Below, piece after piece: positions 1 to 7,749 of a stretch of 64,000 bases of DNA. The position numbers were made by a program, and so were the translations under genes. This stretch comes from Azospirillum sp. TSA2s (GTDB taxonomy: Bacteria; Pseudomonadota; Alphaproteobacteria; Azospirillales; Azospirillaceae): assembly GCF_004923315.1 (NCBI RefSeq), contig NZ_CP039650.1, positions 310,001 to 374,000 of the forward strand, written 5' to 3'. The stretch's first letter is position 1. The number at the start of each line of letters is the position of its first letter. Below the pieces are notes generated by a model that was not told the DNA's origin, did not search any database, and saw nothing but the letters and a program-made list of their open reading frames with translations.

Positions 1-41
1 TCCAGACCGGGGTCGTCGGCTTTGGAATACAACACCCCCAT
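1..41 (-). CDS. 5' end of an unidentified minus-strand gene (partial)
   Basis: Thirteen codons (MGVLYSKADDPGL) of a gene that runs off the left edge on the minus strand. A strong Shine-Dalgarno, GGAGG, lies 7 nt upstream of the ATG (positions 49-53 read on the minus strand), which is the main reason to believe this start. The product cannot be identified from so short a stretch. It is divergent from the Nudix gene, so positions 42-126 should hold control signals for both. Confidence 0.5.
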   Translation of the reverse strand, partial: MGVLYSKADDPGL

Positions 42-126
42 TGCCAGTCCTCCGTCATTCATCGCCACACCGGTGACTCTCGGCACGGGGTGACAGGCTG
101 TCAAGCGGTGCGCTAGGCTGCGGGTC

Positions 127-609
127 ATGACCATCGACTCCAATCATCCCGCCACCCCGCCTGACCGTTCCAGCCGCGAATATCCCGACCGCCCCTGGGT
201 CGGTGTCGGGGCCGTCGTCTGGCGCGGCGACAAGGTTCTGCTGATCCGCCGGGGCAAGGCGCCGCGGATGGGGCAGTGGAGCCTGCCGGGCGGGGCGCAG
301 TCGGTCGGCGAAACGGTGTTCGAGACCGCCGTGCGCGAGGTGCGCGAGGAGACCGGGTTGGAGGTGGTGCCGACCGGGATCGTCACCGTGGTCGACGCCA
401 TCACTCCCGATGCCGAGGGCCGCGTCCATTACCACTATACGCTGGTCGAAGTGGCGGCGGAGAGCGCCGAGGGCGACGCGATCTGCGCCGACGATGCGCT
501 GGAGGCCTGTTGGGCCACCGCCGAGGAGGCCGGCGAACTGACGGAATGGGACGAGACCCGGCGGGTCATCCTGATGTCTGCGGCCCAGCGGCGCCCCCCG
601 ACCCCATAG
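127..609 (+). CDS. Nudix hydrolase
   Basis: A 160-residue protein with a single Nudix fold. The Nudix box (G-x5-E-x7-REVREETGL) is intact around residues 55-77, including the REVREE glutamates that bind the catalytic metal. The domain begins with a typical GVGAVVWRGDKVLLIRRG strand. The family hydrolyses nucleoside diphosphates linked to another moiety; substrate cannot be read from the motif, although the short single-domain form resembles ADP-ribose pyrophosphatase and MutT-like housecleaning enzymes. The first ~20 residues are polar and probably disordered. Its 3' end overlaps the convergent EAL gene by 44 bp. Confidence 0.88.
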   Translation: MTIDSNHPATPPDRSSREYPDRPWVGVGAVVWRGDKVLLIRRGKAPRMGQWSLPGGAQSVGETVFETAVREVREETGLEVVPTGIVTVVDAITPDAEGRVHYHYTLVEVAAESAEGDAICADDALEACWATAEEAGELTEWDETRRVILMSAAQRRPPTP

Positions 610-1516
610 GCCGCAGGGTGCCGATGACGCTCCGCTCGGCCAGGAACTCGCTCACCCCGTCTGCGCTCAGCGGGCGCGACAGCCAATAGCCCTGCAGAAC
701 GTCACAGCGATAGGCCTGCAGGTAGAGCCGCTGTTCGGGCGTCTCCACCCCTTCCGCCACCACACCCAAATCCAGCGCATGGGCCAAGGCAACCACCGCC
801 TGGACGATGGCGGCGGCGTCACGGTCCTCCACCATCGCCTGGACGAACTGCTTGTCGATCTTCAGCGCTTCCACCGGCACCCGTCGCAGGGTCGCCAGCG
901 ACGACCAGCCGGTGCCGAAATCGTCCAGCACCAGCCGGATTCCGGCACCGCGCAACTGCAGCAAGGCCTCGCGGGCATCGGCGCCTTGGCTGAACATGCT
1001 GGTTTCGGTCAGTTCCAGCTTCAGGTTGGCGGCCGGCAGGCCGGTCTCCGCCAGGATCGCCAGCACCTTCAGCACCAGCCCCGGGTCGTCGAGCTGCCGC
1101 GCCGACAGGTTCACCGACACCGGAATGTCGGGATAGCCGGAACGCAGCCAGCCGGCGGCCACCCTGCAGGCGGTCCGCAGGGTCCATTCGCCCAGCAGAT
1201 GGATCGCTTCCCCCTGCTCCGCCATCGGCACGAAGACGTCGGGCGGCAGCATGGTGCCGTCGGACAGGCGCCAGCGCGACAGCGCCTCGAACCCGGTCAG
1301 GCGGTTGGTGACGACGTCCGCCTGCGGCTGGAAGACCAGGGAGAGTTCCTGACGGTCGATGGCATCGCGCACCCGCTCGGCGAATCCGGCGTCGGATATC
1401 CCCTGCGCTTCGGGTCCGTTCGACGTCGCGTGCGTGTTCGCCACCGTCCGCTCCCTCTCGACAACCATTCCCGGGTTCGACACCGGCCCGCTGGGCCTCA
1501 TTGCCATAACAACCAC
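566..1516 (-). CDS. EAL-domain cyclic-di-GMP phosphodiesterase
   Basis: A stand-alone EAL domain protein of about 316 residues that should hydrolyse c-di-GMP to pGpG. The signature EAL is at residues 77-79 if the GTG at 1516 is the start. The other metal and substrate residues are present in order: the Asn of SVNLSARQ, the Glu of ELTET, the DDFGTG pair, the Lys of LKIDKQF, the Glu of VVAEGVET and the Gln of LQGYW, so activity is expected. No sensor or GGDEF domain and no membrane segment is visible, so control would be through the ~45-residue N-terminal tail or expression. No candidate start (GTG 1516, ATG 1504, ATG 1468) has a convincing ribosome site. The 3' end overlaps the convergent Nudix gene. 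Confidence 0.88.
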   Translation of the reverse strand: MVVMAMRPSGPVSNPGMVVERERTVANTHATSNGPEAQGISDAGFAERVRDAIDRQELSLVFQPQADVVTNRLTGFEALSRWRLSDGTMLPPDVFVPMAEQGEAIHLLGEWTLRTACRVAAGWLRSGYPDIPVSVNLSARQLDDPGLVLKVLAILAETGLPAANLKLELTETSMFSQGADAREALLQLRGAGIRLVLDDFGTGWSSLATLRRVPVEALKIDKQFVQAMVEDRDAAAIVQAVVALAHALDLGVVAEGVETPEQRLYLQAYRCDVLQGYWLSRPLSADGVSEFLAERSVIGTLRPMGSGGAAGPQTSG

Positions 1517-1651
1517 AGGAACGATTTGTTAACCATGTCGCGAAAGAGCTTGACGAATTTTATATGGTTACGAAAGTGTTAACGTGGCTGGGCTGGTGAC
1601 AAGAAAAGGTCGAAGCGGAAGCCATGCCGCACCCCCATTGGGAGCGGACGG

Positions 1652-3322
1652 TCACGCCCGTGCTTCCCCTCGTTTGAGGCGGCTGGGCAGAAGCTCCCCC
1701 GATTGATCGAGCACCGGATAGGCGGCGGCAACCAGATGGGCGTTGATCCGGCGCAGGTCGCGCAGAATGTCCAGATGGAGGGCGCTGGTCTCCACGCTTT
1801 CCTTGCGGCCGGCGCGCAGGCGGGCGAAATGCGCCTCGGTGGCGCTGGTCTCCAGATCGCGGATTACCTCCTTCTCGTGGATCAGCGCGCGGGCGGACCG
1901 GACATCGCCCGACACGAAGACGGCGGCGGCCAGACGCTGGGTTTCGCTCAGCCGTTCCAGCATGCCGGCGATCTCGGCCGCCCCCTCGGTGGAAAAGCGC
2001 AGCCTGCGCCGGATCTTCTTGGAGGCCGCCTCCATCAGGTTGCGGTCGACGATATCGCCGACATGCTCCAGATTTATGGTGAAGGTCAGCACGTCAGACA
2101 CCCGGCGGGCGTCGCGTTCGTCCAGATCCTCGACATTGATCTGGGTGAGATAGCGCTTGATGGCGTCGTGCAGCCGGTCCAGCACATCGTCCATTCGCCG
2201 GATCTCCTGCACCCGCTTGCGGTCGTCGGTCTGGATCACGTCCAGCGCGCCGCGCAACATGCTGTCCACCGTATCGGCCATGCGCAACGCCTCGCGCGAC
2301 GCGTTGGCGATGGCGAGATGGGGGACGCGCAGAGCGCTGCGGTCGAGATAGAGCGGCATCGCCGGATCGGCGACCGCAACCCGTTCCGGGAACATCCGGG
2401 TCAGGACCCGCGCGAACCAGGGAAGCGGCCCGATGAACAGCCCGGCCATCGCCAGATTGAAGGCGAGGTGGAAGTTGGCCGCCAGCCGCGCGGCATCCGG
2501 CGACACCGCCTGCAAGCCGGCTGTGATCGGCCCCAGCAGTGGCACGACGATGAGGCAGCCGACGAGCCGGTTGATGAGATTGCCCACCGGCAGCCGCCTT
2601 GCCGCCGGGTTGCGGCCGTCGCCGCCCGGTCCCTCCACCACCGGATTGACGGCGCTGCCCAGATTGGCGCCGGCGACCATGGCGACCGCGGCCTCCGGCC
2701 CGATCACCCCGCCGCCGGCCAGCGAGGCGATCAGCAGGATGGCGGCGACGCTGGAATGGGCGGCCCAGGACAGCAGCGCCGCCAGCATCACAGCCACCAC
2801 CGGATCGGCGGTCAGCATCGCCAGCATCCGCCGCAGCATCGGCGCGTTCTCCGCCGGGGCGATGGTGGCCAGCAGCAGGTGCAGCGACAGCAGCATCAGG
2901 CCCAGCCCGATGGCGACCCGGCCCAGGTCGCGGCTGCGCGTCCGCGCCCCGCGGCGGAAAGCGATGAAGCCGCCCAGCAGAAGGACCGGCGCCACATGCG
3001 CAACGTCGAAGGCGAGAATCTGGACGATCAAAGTGGAGCCGACATTGGCCCCCAGCATCACCGCCAGCGCCGGCATCAGCGACACCAGACCGGTGGCGGT
3101 GAAGCCGGTCGCCATCAGACCGGTGGCGGTGCTGCTCTGCAGCAGCATGGTGATGCCCATGCCGGACAGGAAGGCGGTCCAGCGGTTGCGCAGCCCGGCC
3201 GCCAGGATGCGGCGCAGGTCGCCGCCAAGCGCGCGGGTCAGCCCGCTTTGCACCATGTGCAGCCCCCACAGGAGCAGCACGACATTCCCGGCCAGTTCCA
3301 GCAGCACCCGCGTCGCCTGCAT
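1652..3322 (-). CDS. Na+/phosphate cotransporter family protein with PhoU-like tail
   Basis: A 556-residue inner-membrane protein of the Na/Pi cotransporter II (NptA/YjbB) family. The N-terminal half is a run of hydrophobic helices carrying the duplicated family motif: QSSTAT near residue 62 and the related AHSS near 188. The part after about residue 345 is soluble and helical with heptad-like spacing, matching the PhoU-like domain of YjbB relatives, which is thought to sense or limit phosphate flux. Expected role is sodium-coupled phosphate movement. It stands alone on the minus strand, and a phosphate-box-like sequence lies about 70 bp upstream. Direction of transport cannot be read from sequence. 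Confidence 0.88.
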   Translation of the reverse strand: MQATRVLLELAGNVVLLLWGLHMVQSGLTRALGGDLRRILAAGLRNRWTAFLSGMGITMLLQSSTATGLMATGFTATGLVSLMPALAVMLGANVGSTLIVQILAFDVAHVAPVLLLGGFIAFRRGARTRSRDLGRVAIGLGLMLLSLHLLLATIAPAENAPMLRRMLAMLTADPVVAVMLAALLSWAAHSSVAAILLIASLAGGGVIGPEAAVAMVAGANLGSAVNPVVEGPGGDGRNPAARRLPVGNLINRLVGCLIVVPLLGPITAGLQAVSPDAARLAANFHLAFNLAMAGLFIGPLPWFARVLTRMFPERVAVADPAMPLYLDRSALRVPHLAIANASREALRMADTVDSMLRGALDVIQTDDRKRVQEIRRMDDVLDRLHDAIKRYLTQINVEDLDERDARRVSDVLTFTINLEHVGDIVDRNLMEAASKKIRRRLRFSTEGAAEIAGMLERLSETQRLAAAVFVSGDVRSARALIHEKEVIRDLETSATEAHFARLRAGRKESVETSALHLDILRDLRRINAHLVAAAYPVLDQSGELLPSRLKRGEARA

Positions 3323-3392
3323 CGCACCCCCTCTGTCGGGTCGGGGATGCGATCAAGCGGCACCCCTAACTGAAGTGTGGGGTGCGCCGATT

Positions 3393-3410
3393 GTTACGAC
3401 AATATGACAG
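3393..3410 (-). promoter_or_regulatory. Possible pho box upstream of the Na/Pi cotransporter
   Basis: On the minus strand the sequence reads CTGTCAT-ATTG-TCGTAAC: a perfect first PhoB half-site, a 4-nt AT-rich spacer and a degenerate second half (3 of 7). It lies about 70 bp upstream of a phosphate cotransporter start. The arrangement fits the 7+4+7 layout of PhoB sites; the weak second half keeps confidence low. Confidence 0.35.
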
Positions 3411-3473
3411 TTGGGTGACGGCGGAGGTGGAAAGGGAGACGATGATGCCGCCGCCTCCCCGATCCCCGCTTAC

Positions 3474-4574
3474 TCAGACGTTGAAGCGGAAGTGGAAGAT
3501 ATCGCCGTCCTGGACGACATATTCCTTGCCTTCCTGGCGCATCTTGCCGGCGTCCTTCGCCCCCTGCTCGCCACCCAGCGTGACGAAACTGTTGTAGTCG
3601 ATGGTCTCGGCGCGGATGAAGCCGCGTTCGAAGTCGGTGTGGATGACGCCGGCCGCCTCGGGAGCCTTGGCGTTGCGGCGCACGGTCCAGGCGCGCGTCT
3701 CCTTCGGGCCGACGGTGAAGAAGGTGATCAGGTCCAGCAGCTTGAAGCCGGCGCGGATCAGCTTGTTCAGCCCGGTTTCCTCCAGCCCCATCGACTCCAG
3801 GAATTCGGCCTTCTCGGCCGGGTCGGAGAGCTGGGCGACCTCGGATTCGATGGCGGCGGAGATGACGACGACCTCGGCATTCTCGGCCTTGGCCTTTTCG
3901 GCGACCTTGGCGGAGAAGGCGTTGCCGGTCGCGGCCGACGCCTCTTCGACGTTGCAGACATAGAGCACCGGCTTGTCGGTCAGCAGCATGAACTGCTTGA
4001 ACACCGGCTTTTCTTCGTCGGACAGCTCGACCACGCGGGCGGGCTTGCCGTCCTGGAGCACCTTGAGGGCGCGCTCCATCAGGTCGGCCTTGATCTTGCT
4101 GTCCTTGTCGCCGCCCTTGGCCTTCTTCTGAAGGCTGGTCAGCTGGCGCTCCAGGCTTTCCATGTCGGCGAGCATCAGCTCGGTCTCGACCACCTCGGCG
4201 TCGCGCAGCGGATCGACGTTGCCTTCGACATGGGTGATGTCGTCGTCTTCGAAGCAGCGCAGCACATGGACGATGGCGTCCACCTCGCGGATGTTGGCGA
4301 GGAACTGGTTGCCCAGCCCTTCACCCTTCGACGCGCCGCGGATCAGGCCGGCGATGTCCACGAACTCCAGTTGGGTCGGGACGACCTTCTGCGACTTGGC
4401 GATTTCCGCCAGCTTGTCCTGCCGCGGGTCGGGCACGCCGACGCGGCCGACGTTCGGCTCCTTGGTGCAGAAGGGGAAATTCGCCGCCTCCGCCGCCTGG
4501 GTGGCGGTCAGCGCGTTGAAAAGGGTCGACTTGCCGACGTTCGGCAGGCCGACGATGCCGCAATTGAAGCCCAT
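3474..4574 (-). CDS. ychF: Ribosome-binding ATPase YchF/OLA1
   Basis: A 366-residue P-loop protein of the Obg-related YchF family, the usual length. The first residues, MGFNCGIVGLPNVGKST, hold the G1 loop at 9-17, and the family-specific NVEE sits where GTPases have NKxD, the known reason YchF prefers ATP over GTP. The C-terminal TGS-like domain ends in the highly conserved DGDIFHFRFNV. The ATG at 4574 is chosen because every family member starts just before the G1 loop. YchF binds ribosomes and influences translation and oxidative-stress responses. It is the last gene of a minus-strand row after rplY and pth, a translation-related grouping common in proteobacteria. Confidence 0.96.
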   Translation of the reverse strand: MGFNCGIVGLPNVGKSTLFNALTATQAAEAANFPFCTKEPNVGRVGVPDPRQDKLAEIAKSQKVVPTQLEFVDIAGLIRGASKGEGLGNQFLANIREVDAIVHVLRCFEDDDITHVEGNVDPLRDAEVVETELMLADMESLERQLTSLQKKAKGGDKDSKIKADLMERALKVLQDGKPARVVELSDEEKPVFKQFMLLTDKPVLYVCNVEEASAATGNAFSAKVAEKAKAENAEVVVISAAIESEVAQLSDPAEKAEFLESMGLEETGLNKLIRAGFKLLDLITFFTVGPKETRAWTVRRNAKAPEAAGVIHTDFERGFIRAETIDYNSFVTLGGEQGAKDAGKMRQEGKEYVVQDGDIFHFRFNV

Positions 4575-4677
4575 GGGTGGGTGCTCGCCGTCGGAAATTC
4601 TGGAATTGAGGCGCTTTATCCTACGATGGGGGACAAAGCGCAAACGCGAAGTGGGGGAAGGTCAGGCAGGCCGCGGC

Positions 4678-5250
4678 TTATCGCGCCTGCGTCGCCACCG
4701 TCACCTTGTTCATGAACAGCTCCGGCTGGCCTTCCACGATCAGCGGCAGGTTGTCGGAAACGGCATCCAGCAGCGGGTCGATCCAGCTCTGGTCGGCCTT
4801 GGCGAAGTCATGCAGGACATAGCCGCTGACCAGATCCTTGTTGCCGGGATGGCCGATGCCCAGACGGATGCGCCAGTATTCCTTGCCGATATGCGCGTCG
4901 ATGGAGCGCAGGCCGTTGTGCCCGCCATGGCCGCCGCCCTTCTTCACCCGGATCTTGCCGGGGGGCAGGTCAAGCTCGTCATGGATGACGACGACGTTCT
5001 CGGGCTTCAGCTTATAGAATTGCAGGGCCGCCACCACCGACTGGCCGGACAGGTTCATGAAGGTGGCGGGCTCAAGCGCCAGAACCTTGTCGCCGGCGAC
5101 GGTGCCCTCGGCGGTCTGGCCCTGGAAACGCTTCTTCCACGGGGTGAAGCGATGGCGCTGGGCGATGGTCTCCACCGCCATGAAGCCGATGTTGTGGCGG
5201 TTGCGGGCATACTCGTTGCCGGGGTTGCCCAGTCCGACCAGAAGCAGCAT
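4678..5250 (-). CDS. pth: Peptidyl-tRNA hydrolase
   Basis: A 190-residue Pth, which recycles tRNAs by cleaving the ester bond of peptidyl-tRNAs released from stalled ribosomes. The N-terminus MLLLVGLGNPG and the catalytic histidine of RHNIGF (residue 19) are intact, as are the FMNLSG segment, the catalytic Asp in IHDELDLPPGK and the glycine-rich KGGGHGGHNG loop. The ATG at 5250 is preferred to one 10 codons upstream because it begins the conserved core and has AGGGTGAGGG directly before it. It lies 91 bp downstream of rplY and 103 bp upstream of ychF, probably in one transcript. Confidence 0.97.
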   Translation of the reverse strand: MLLLVGLGNPGNEYARNRHNIGFMAVETIAQRHRFTPWKKRFQGQTAEGTVAGDKVLALEPATFMNLSGQSVVAALQFYKLKPENVVVIHDELDLPPGKIRVKKGGGHGGHNGLRSIDAHIGKEYWRIRLGIGHPGNKDLVSGYVLHDFAKADQSWIDPLLDAVSDNLPLIVEGQPELFMNKVTVATQAR

Positions 5251-5341
5251 GTCCCTCACCCTTTGGAAACCACTCTCCACAAACGAAGCGGGGGGCCGAA
5301 GCCCCCCACCGTAACCATCTTCAAAGGTCGAACGCTCCTTA

Positions 5342-5938
5342 TCAGGAAGCGGCGCCCTCTTCCGACTTCAGGCCCGACGGCGCAACGATGGTCGCGATAG
5401 TGAAATCGCGGTCGGTGATCGTCGAGGTCACACCCTCCGGCAGCTTGACCGAGGAGATGTGGATCGAATCGCCGACGTCGAAGCCTTCGCACGAGATGGT
5501 GATGTGCTCGGGGATGCTGTCGGCCGGGCAGCTCAGCTCCAGCTCGTGACGGACGATGTTCAGCACACCGCCGCGCTTCAGGCCGGCCGACTTGTCCTGG
5601 TCGACGAACTCGACCGGAACCTGCACGTTGGTGCGGGTGTCGCCGGACACGCGCAGGAAGTCGACATGCAGCGGGAAATCAGTCACCGGGTGGAACTGCA
5701 CGTCGCGCGGCAGGACGCGGTGGGCGGTGCCGTCGACGGTCACTTCGAACAGGTGCGTGAAGAAGCCCGGCTGATGCAGGACGCGGGTGAACTCGAACTT
5801 CTCGAGCGAAATGGTCAGGGGAGCCTGCTTGCCACCATAGATGACGGCCGGAATACGGCCATCACGGCGGGTCTGGCGGGCGGTCCCCTTGCCGGCCCGT
5901 TCGCGCGTCTCAGCGCCGAGCGGAATGATCTTGGTCAT
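5342..5938 (-). CDS. rplY: 50S ribosomal protein L25/general stress protein Ctc
   Basis: A 198-residue L25 of the long Ctc type. The N-terminal 5S-rRNA-binding domain (roughly residues 1-95, with RIPAVIYGG) is followed by the C-terminal beta domain (VDFLRVSGDTRTNVQVPVEFV onward) that short gammaproteobacterial L25 lacks. It binds 5S rRNA in the large subunit. The start at 5938 has GGAG 8-9 nt upstream and begins the conserved MTKIIPLGAE; longer readings lack support. It is the promoter-proximal gene of rplY-pth-ychF, with a sigma-70-like promoter and a leader hairpin upstream. Confidence 0.95.
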   Translation of the reverse strand: MTKIIPLGAETRERAGKGTARQTRRDGRIPAVIYGGKQAPLTISLEKFEFTRVLHQPGFFTHLFEVTVDGTAHRVLPRDVQFHPVTDFPLHVDFLRVSGDTRTNVQVPVEFVDQDKSAGLKRGGVLNIVRHELELSCPADSIPEHITISCEGFDVGDSIHISSVKLPEGVTSTITDRDFTIATIVAPSGLKSEEGAAS

Positions 5939-5960
5939 GACGATGCTCCAAAACGAAAGG

Positions 5961-5986
5961 GCGCCGGCCTCCAGGGGTGCCGGCGC
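5961..5986 (-). promoter_or_regulatory. Hairpin in the rplY leader
   Basis: Perfect 8-bp arms GCGCCGGC and GCCGGCGC flank a 10-nt loop. On the minus strand the stem begins about where the predicted transcript starts and is followed by CCTTTCGTTTT before the Shine-Dalgarno. It could be a 5'-end stabiliser, a ribosomal-protein feedback site or a weak attenuator; the sequence alone does not say which. Confidence 0.45.
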
Positions 5987-5996
5987 ATGCGCGGGG

Positions 5997-6025
5997 TGCA
6001 TACGGCAATCGGCCGGGCGCGTCAA
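5997..6025 (-). promoter_or_regulatory. Sigma-70-type promoter of rplY-pth-ychF
   Basis: On the minus strand TTGACG (6020-6025), a 17-nt spacer and TATGCA (5997-6002) give a good housekeeping promoter about 60 bp upstream of the rplY start, predicting a short leader that begins near 5990. Confidence 0.6.
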
Positions 6026-6206
6026 GGAAAACGGGGCGTTCTCGCGGAGCGACCGCCGCCAGGGCGCTTCCGCTCCCAAAGGAGCCGAAAGCCGGCAAAT
6101 TGGGCCTCACCAACGGTGGACGCGCGGCACTTGCGGTGTCATAGTGCGGCCCGCATTCGACCAGCCCCGTGTCCACGGGGCCAGACTCCGGAATTCGTGA
6201 GCGACG

Positions 6207-6599
6207 ATGAGCGAGCCGATCTCCCTGTTCACCAAACTGGCGAACATCCACATCCGTTACGTCACGTGGCGTCGGGGCGCCAAGGTCGGCAGCGACCGCT
6301 TCGGCAACGTCTATTACCGCAACAAGGACGCCCAGCCCGGCACGCGCGAGCGCCGCTGGGTCCTGTATGCCGGTGAGCCCGATGCCTCCAAGATCCCGCC
6401 GGAATGGCATGGGTGGCTGCACCACACCACCAAGGAGCCGCTGCCCGAGGGGTCGAGCGCCTTCCACAAGCCGTGGCAGAAGGAACATCTGCCCAACATG
6501 TCGGGCTCGGTCCAGGCCTACCGTCCGCCCGGCCATGTGCTGGCCGGCGGGCAGCGCGTGCCGGCCACCGGCGATTACGAGCCCTGGACGCCGAGCTGA
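6207..6599 (+). CDS. NADH:ubiquinone oxidoreductase accessory subunit NDUFA12
   Basis: A 130-residue homologue of the mitochondrial complex I subunit NDUFA12/B17.2, found in alphaproteobacteria outside the nuo operon. Diagnostic blocks are FGNVYY, RRWVLYAGEPDASKIPPEWHGWLHH and the tail DYEPWTPS. It is a peripheral, cytoplasm-facing subunit thought to stabilise the Q-module junction of complex I. There is no signal peptide or membrane span. It is divergent from rplY and followed by a clear terminator, so it is probably a single-gene unit. The neighbourhood NDUFA12-mlaD-DUF2155 is a recurrent alphaproteobacterial one. Confidence 0.95.
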   Translation: MSEPISLFTKLANIHIRYVTWRRGAKVGSDRFGNVYYRNKDAQPGTRERRWVLYAGEPDASKIPPEWHGWLHHTTKEPLPEGSSAFHKPWQKEHLPNMSGSVQAYRPPGHVLAGGQRVPATGDYEPWTPS

Positions 6600-6636
6600 T
6601 CCCTGCCGGGACTGACCATCACGTCGGAACGGAAAG

Positions 6637-6660
6637 CCCGGCCCCTTTCGGGCCGGGTTT
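6637..6660 (+). terminator. Intrinsic terminator after NDUFA12
   Basis: An 8-bp perfect GC stem, CCCGGCCC and GGGCCGGG, with a 5-nt loop and a short T run. It separates the NDUFA12 gene from mlaD, which begins 31 bp later. Confidence 0.8.
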
Positions 6661-6690
6661 CGATTCGGGAACTCGCAGCAGGATAGCTCT

Positions 6691-7227
6691 ATGCGCCGGA
6701 ATGTGATCGAAACCGTGCTGGGCGGCGTCGTGCTCGCCGTGGCCGCCGTGTTCCTTGCCTTCGCCTACAAAAGCGCCGACCTGCGCAAGGTGCAGGGCTA
6801 TGACGTCACCGCCAACTTCAACAGCATCACCGGCCTGCAGAGCGGCGCCGATGTGCGCATCAGCGGCGTGAAGGTCGGCACGGTCACCGGACTGACGCTC
6901 GACCCCACCAGCTATCAGGCGGTCGTCCATCTTTCGGTCGACAATTCGGTGAAGCTGCCCAAGGACACCGCAGCGGTCATCGCATCGGAAAGCCTGCTGG
7001 GCGGCAAGTTCCTGTCGCTGGAGCCGGGCGGCGATCCCGACATGATCAAGCCGAACGGCAAGATCGAGTTCACGCAGAGCACCCCGGGCCTGGAACAGCT
7101 GCTGGGTCAGGTCATCTTCTCGCTGCAGAGCATGAGCAAGTCCGGCGATCAGGCCAATGGCCAGTCTTCCGGTGGCCAGCAGGGTCAGGCTCCCGGCCAG
7201 GCGCCGGCCCAGCCGCCCAAGCTGTAA
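6691..7227 (+). CDS. mlaD: MlaD-like MCE-domain phospholipid transport protein
   Basis: A 178-residue single-span protein: an N-terminal signal anchor at about residues 7-26, then one MCE domain (VTANFNSITGLQSGADVRISGVKVGTV through EPGG) and a Gln/Gly/Pro-rich tail from about 150. This is the layout of MlaD, the hexameric periplasmic substrate-binding subunit of the Mla ABC system that moves phospholipids between the two membranes. The partner genes mlaE and mlaF are not in the window; in alphaproteobacteria an MCE protein beside NDUFA12 is often separated from them. Function in lipid transport is inferred from the domain. Confidence 0.85.
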   Translation: MRRNVIETVLGGVVLAVAAVFLAFAYKSADLRKVQGYDVTANFNSITGLQSGADVRISGVKVGTVTGLTLDPTSYQAVVHLSVDNSVKLPKDTAAVIASESLLGGKFLSLEPGGDPDMIKPNGKIEFTQSTPGLEQLLGQVIFSLQSMSKSGDQANGQSSGGQQGQAPGQAPAQPPKL

Positions 7228-7274
7228 TTCCTTCAACCCTGGGCGTGGCCGGAACCGACGGACACGCTCAAGCG

Positions 7275-7325
7275 TTCCTCCTGCCATCCGGACGGCAATG
7301 CTCCCGGATCACGAGGCAGGAGGAA
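7275..7325 (+). promoter_or_regulatory. Hairpin sequestering the lipoprotein Shine-Dalgarno
   Basis: The arm TTCCTCCTGCC (7275-7285) is perfectly complementary to GGCAGGAGGAA (7315-7325). The stem continues inward with ATCCGG (7286-7291) against CCGGAT (7304-7309), leaving a 12-nt loop and a 5-nt bulge on one side. The whole AGGAGG ribosome site (7318-7323) of the gene starting at 7331 lies inside the 11-bp outer stem. This is the architecture of an RNA thermometer or another translation-gating leader. Confidence 0.6.
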
Positions 7326-7330
7326 ATGCG

Positions 7331-7597
7331 ATGCGTCTGTCCCATTTGGCCGTGCTCGGCCTTGCCCTGGCGACCGCCGCCTGCGGCGCCGACATGGAAG
7401 AGAAATCGGCCACCGGCGGGCTTGGCGGCGCCGCAGCCGGCGCGGTGGTCGGCGGACCGGTGGGTGCCGTGGTCGGAGCCGCGGCGGGCGCCGGCGCCGG
7501 TGCGGCGACCCAGAAGATCGAAGACCGGAACGAGACTCAGAGCGGATCCGGCGCCACCTACAGCGCCCCCGCCTCGCGCAGCACCGTCACGCGCTGA
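7331..7597 (+). CDS. Small glycine-zipper lipoprotein
   Basis: An 88-residue predicted lipoprotein. The signal peptide MRLSHLAVLGLALATAAC ends in a lipobox (ATAAC) with Cys18 as the acylated residue. The mature part has a glycine zipper (about residues 30-60, GxxxG-type repeats in GGLGGAAAGAVVGGPVGAVVG) and a polar Ser/Thr-rich tail. Glycine-zipper lipoproteins such as OsmB or SlyB relatives associate with the outer membrane and are often stress-induced. No closer family is recognised. The ATG at 7331 has a consensus AGGAGG 8 nt upstream, which is base-paired in the hairpin described just before it. Confidence 0.8.
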   Translation: MRLSHLAVLGLALATAACGADMEEKSATGGLGGAAAGAVVGGPVGAVVGAAAGAGAGAATQKIEDRNETQSGSGATYSAPASRSTVTR

Positions 7598-7749
7598 TAC
7601 ACCTGATCCGCACAACACACCCCAGCGCCCCCGCCACTGGACGCTGACCCCGCTTCCGGGATAGAAGGCGGAGCGCGCCCCGGCAGAGATCCCCTGATTG
7701 GCCGGATCCTGCCGTGGAGCGCCGTCCGCAATTACGGAAGCGATCCGAC

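Noticed and set aside
1703..3373. 556-codon plus-strand reading antisense to the Na/Pi transporter
   Set aside because: His/Gln/Arg-rich composition without any domain is typical of a shadow of a membrane-protein gene in GC-rich DNA.
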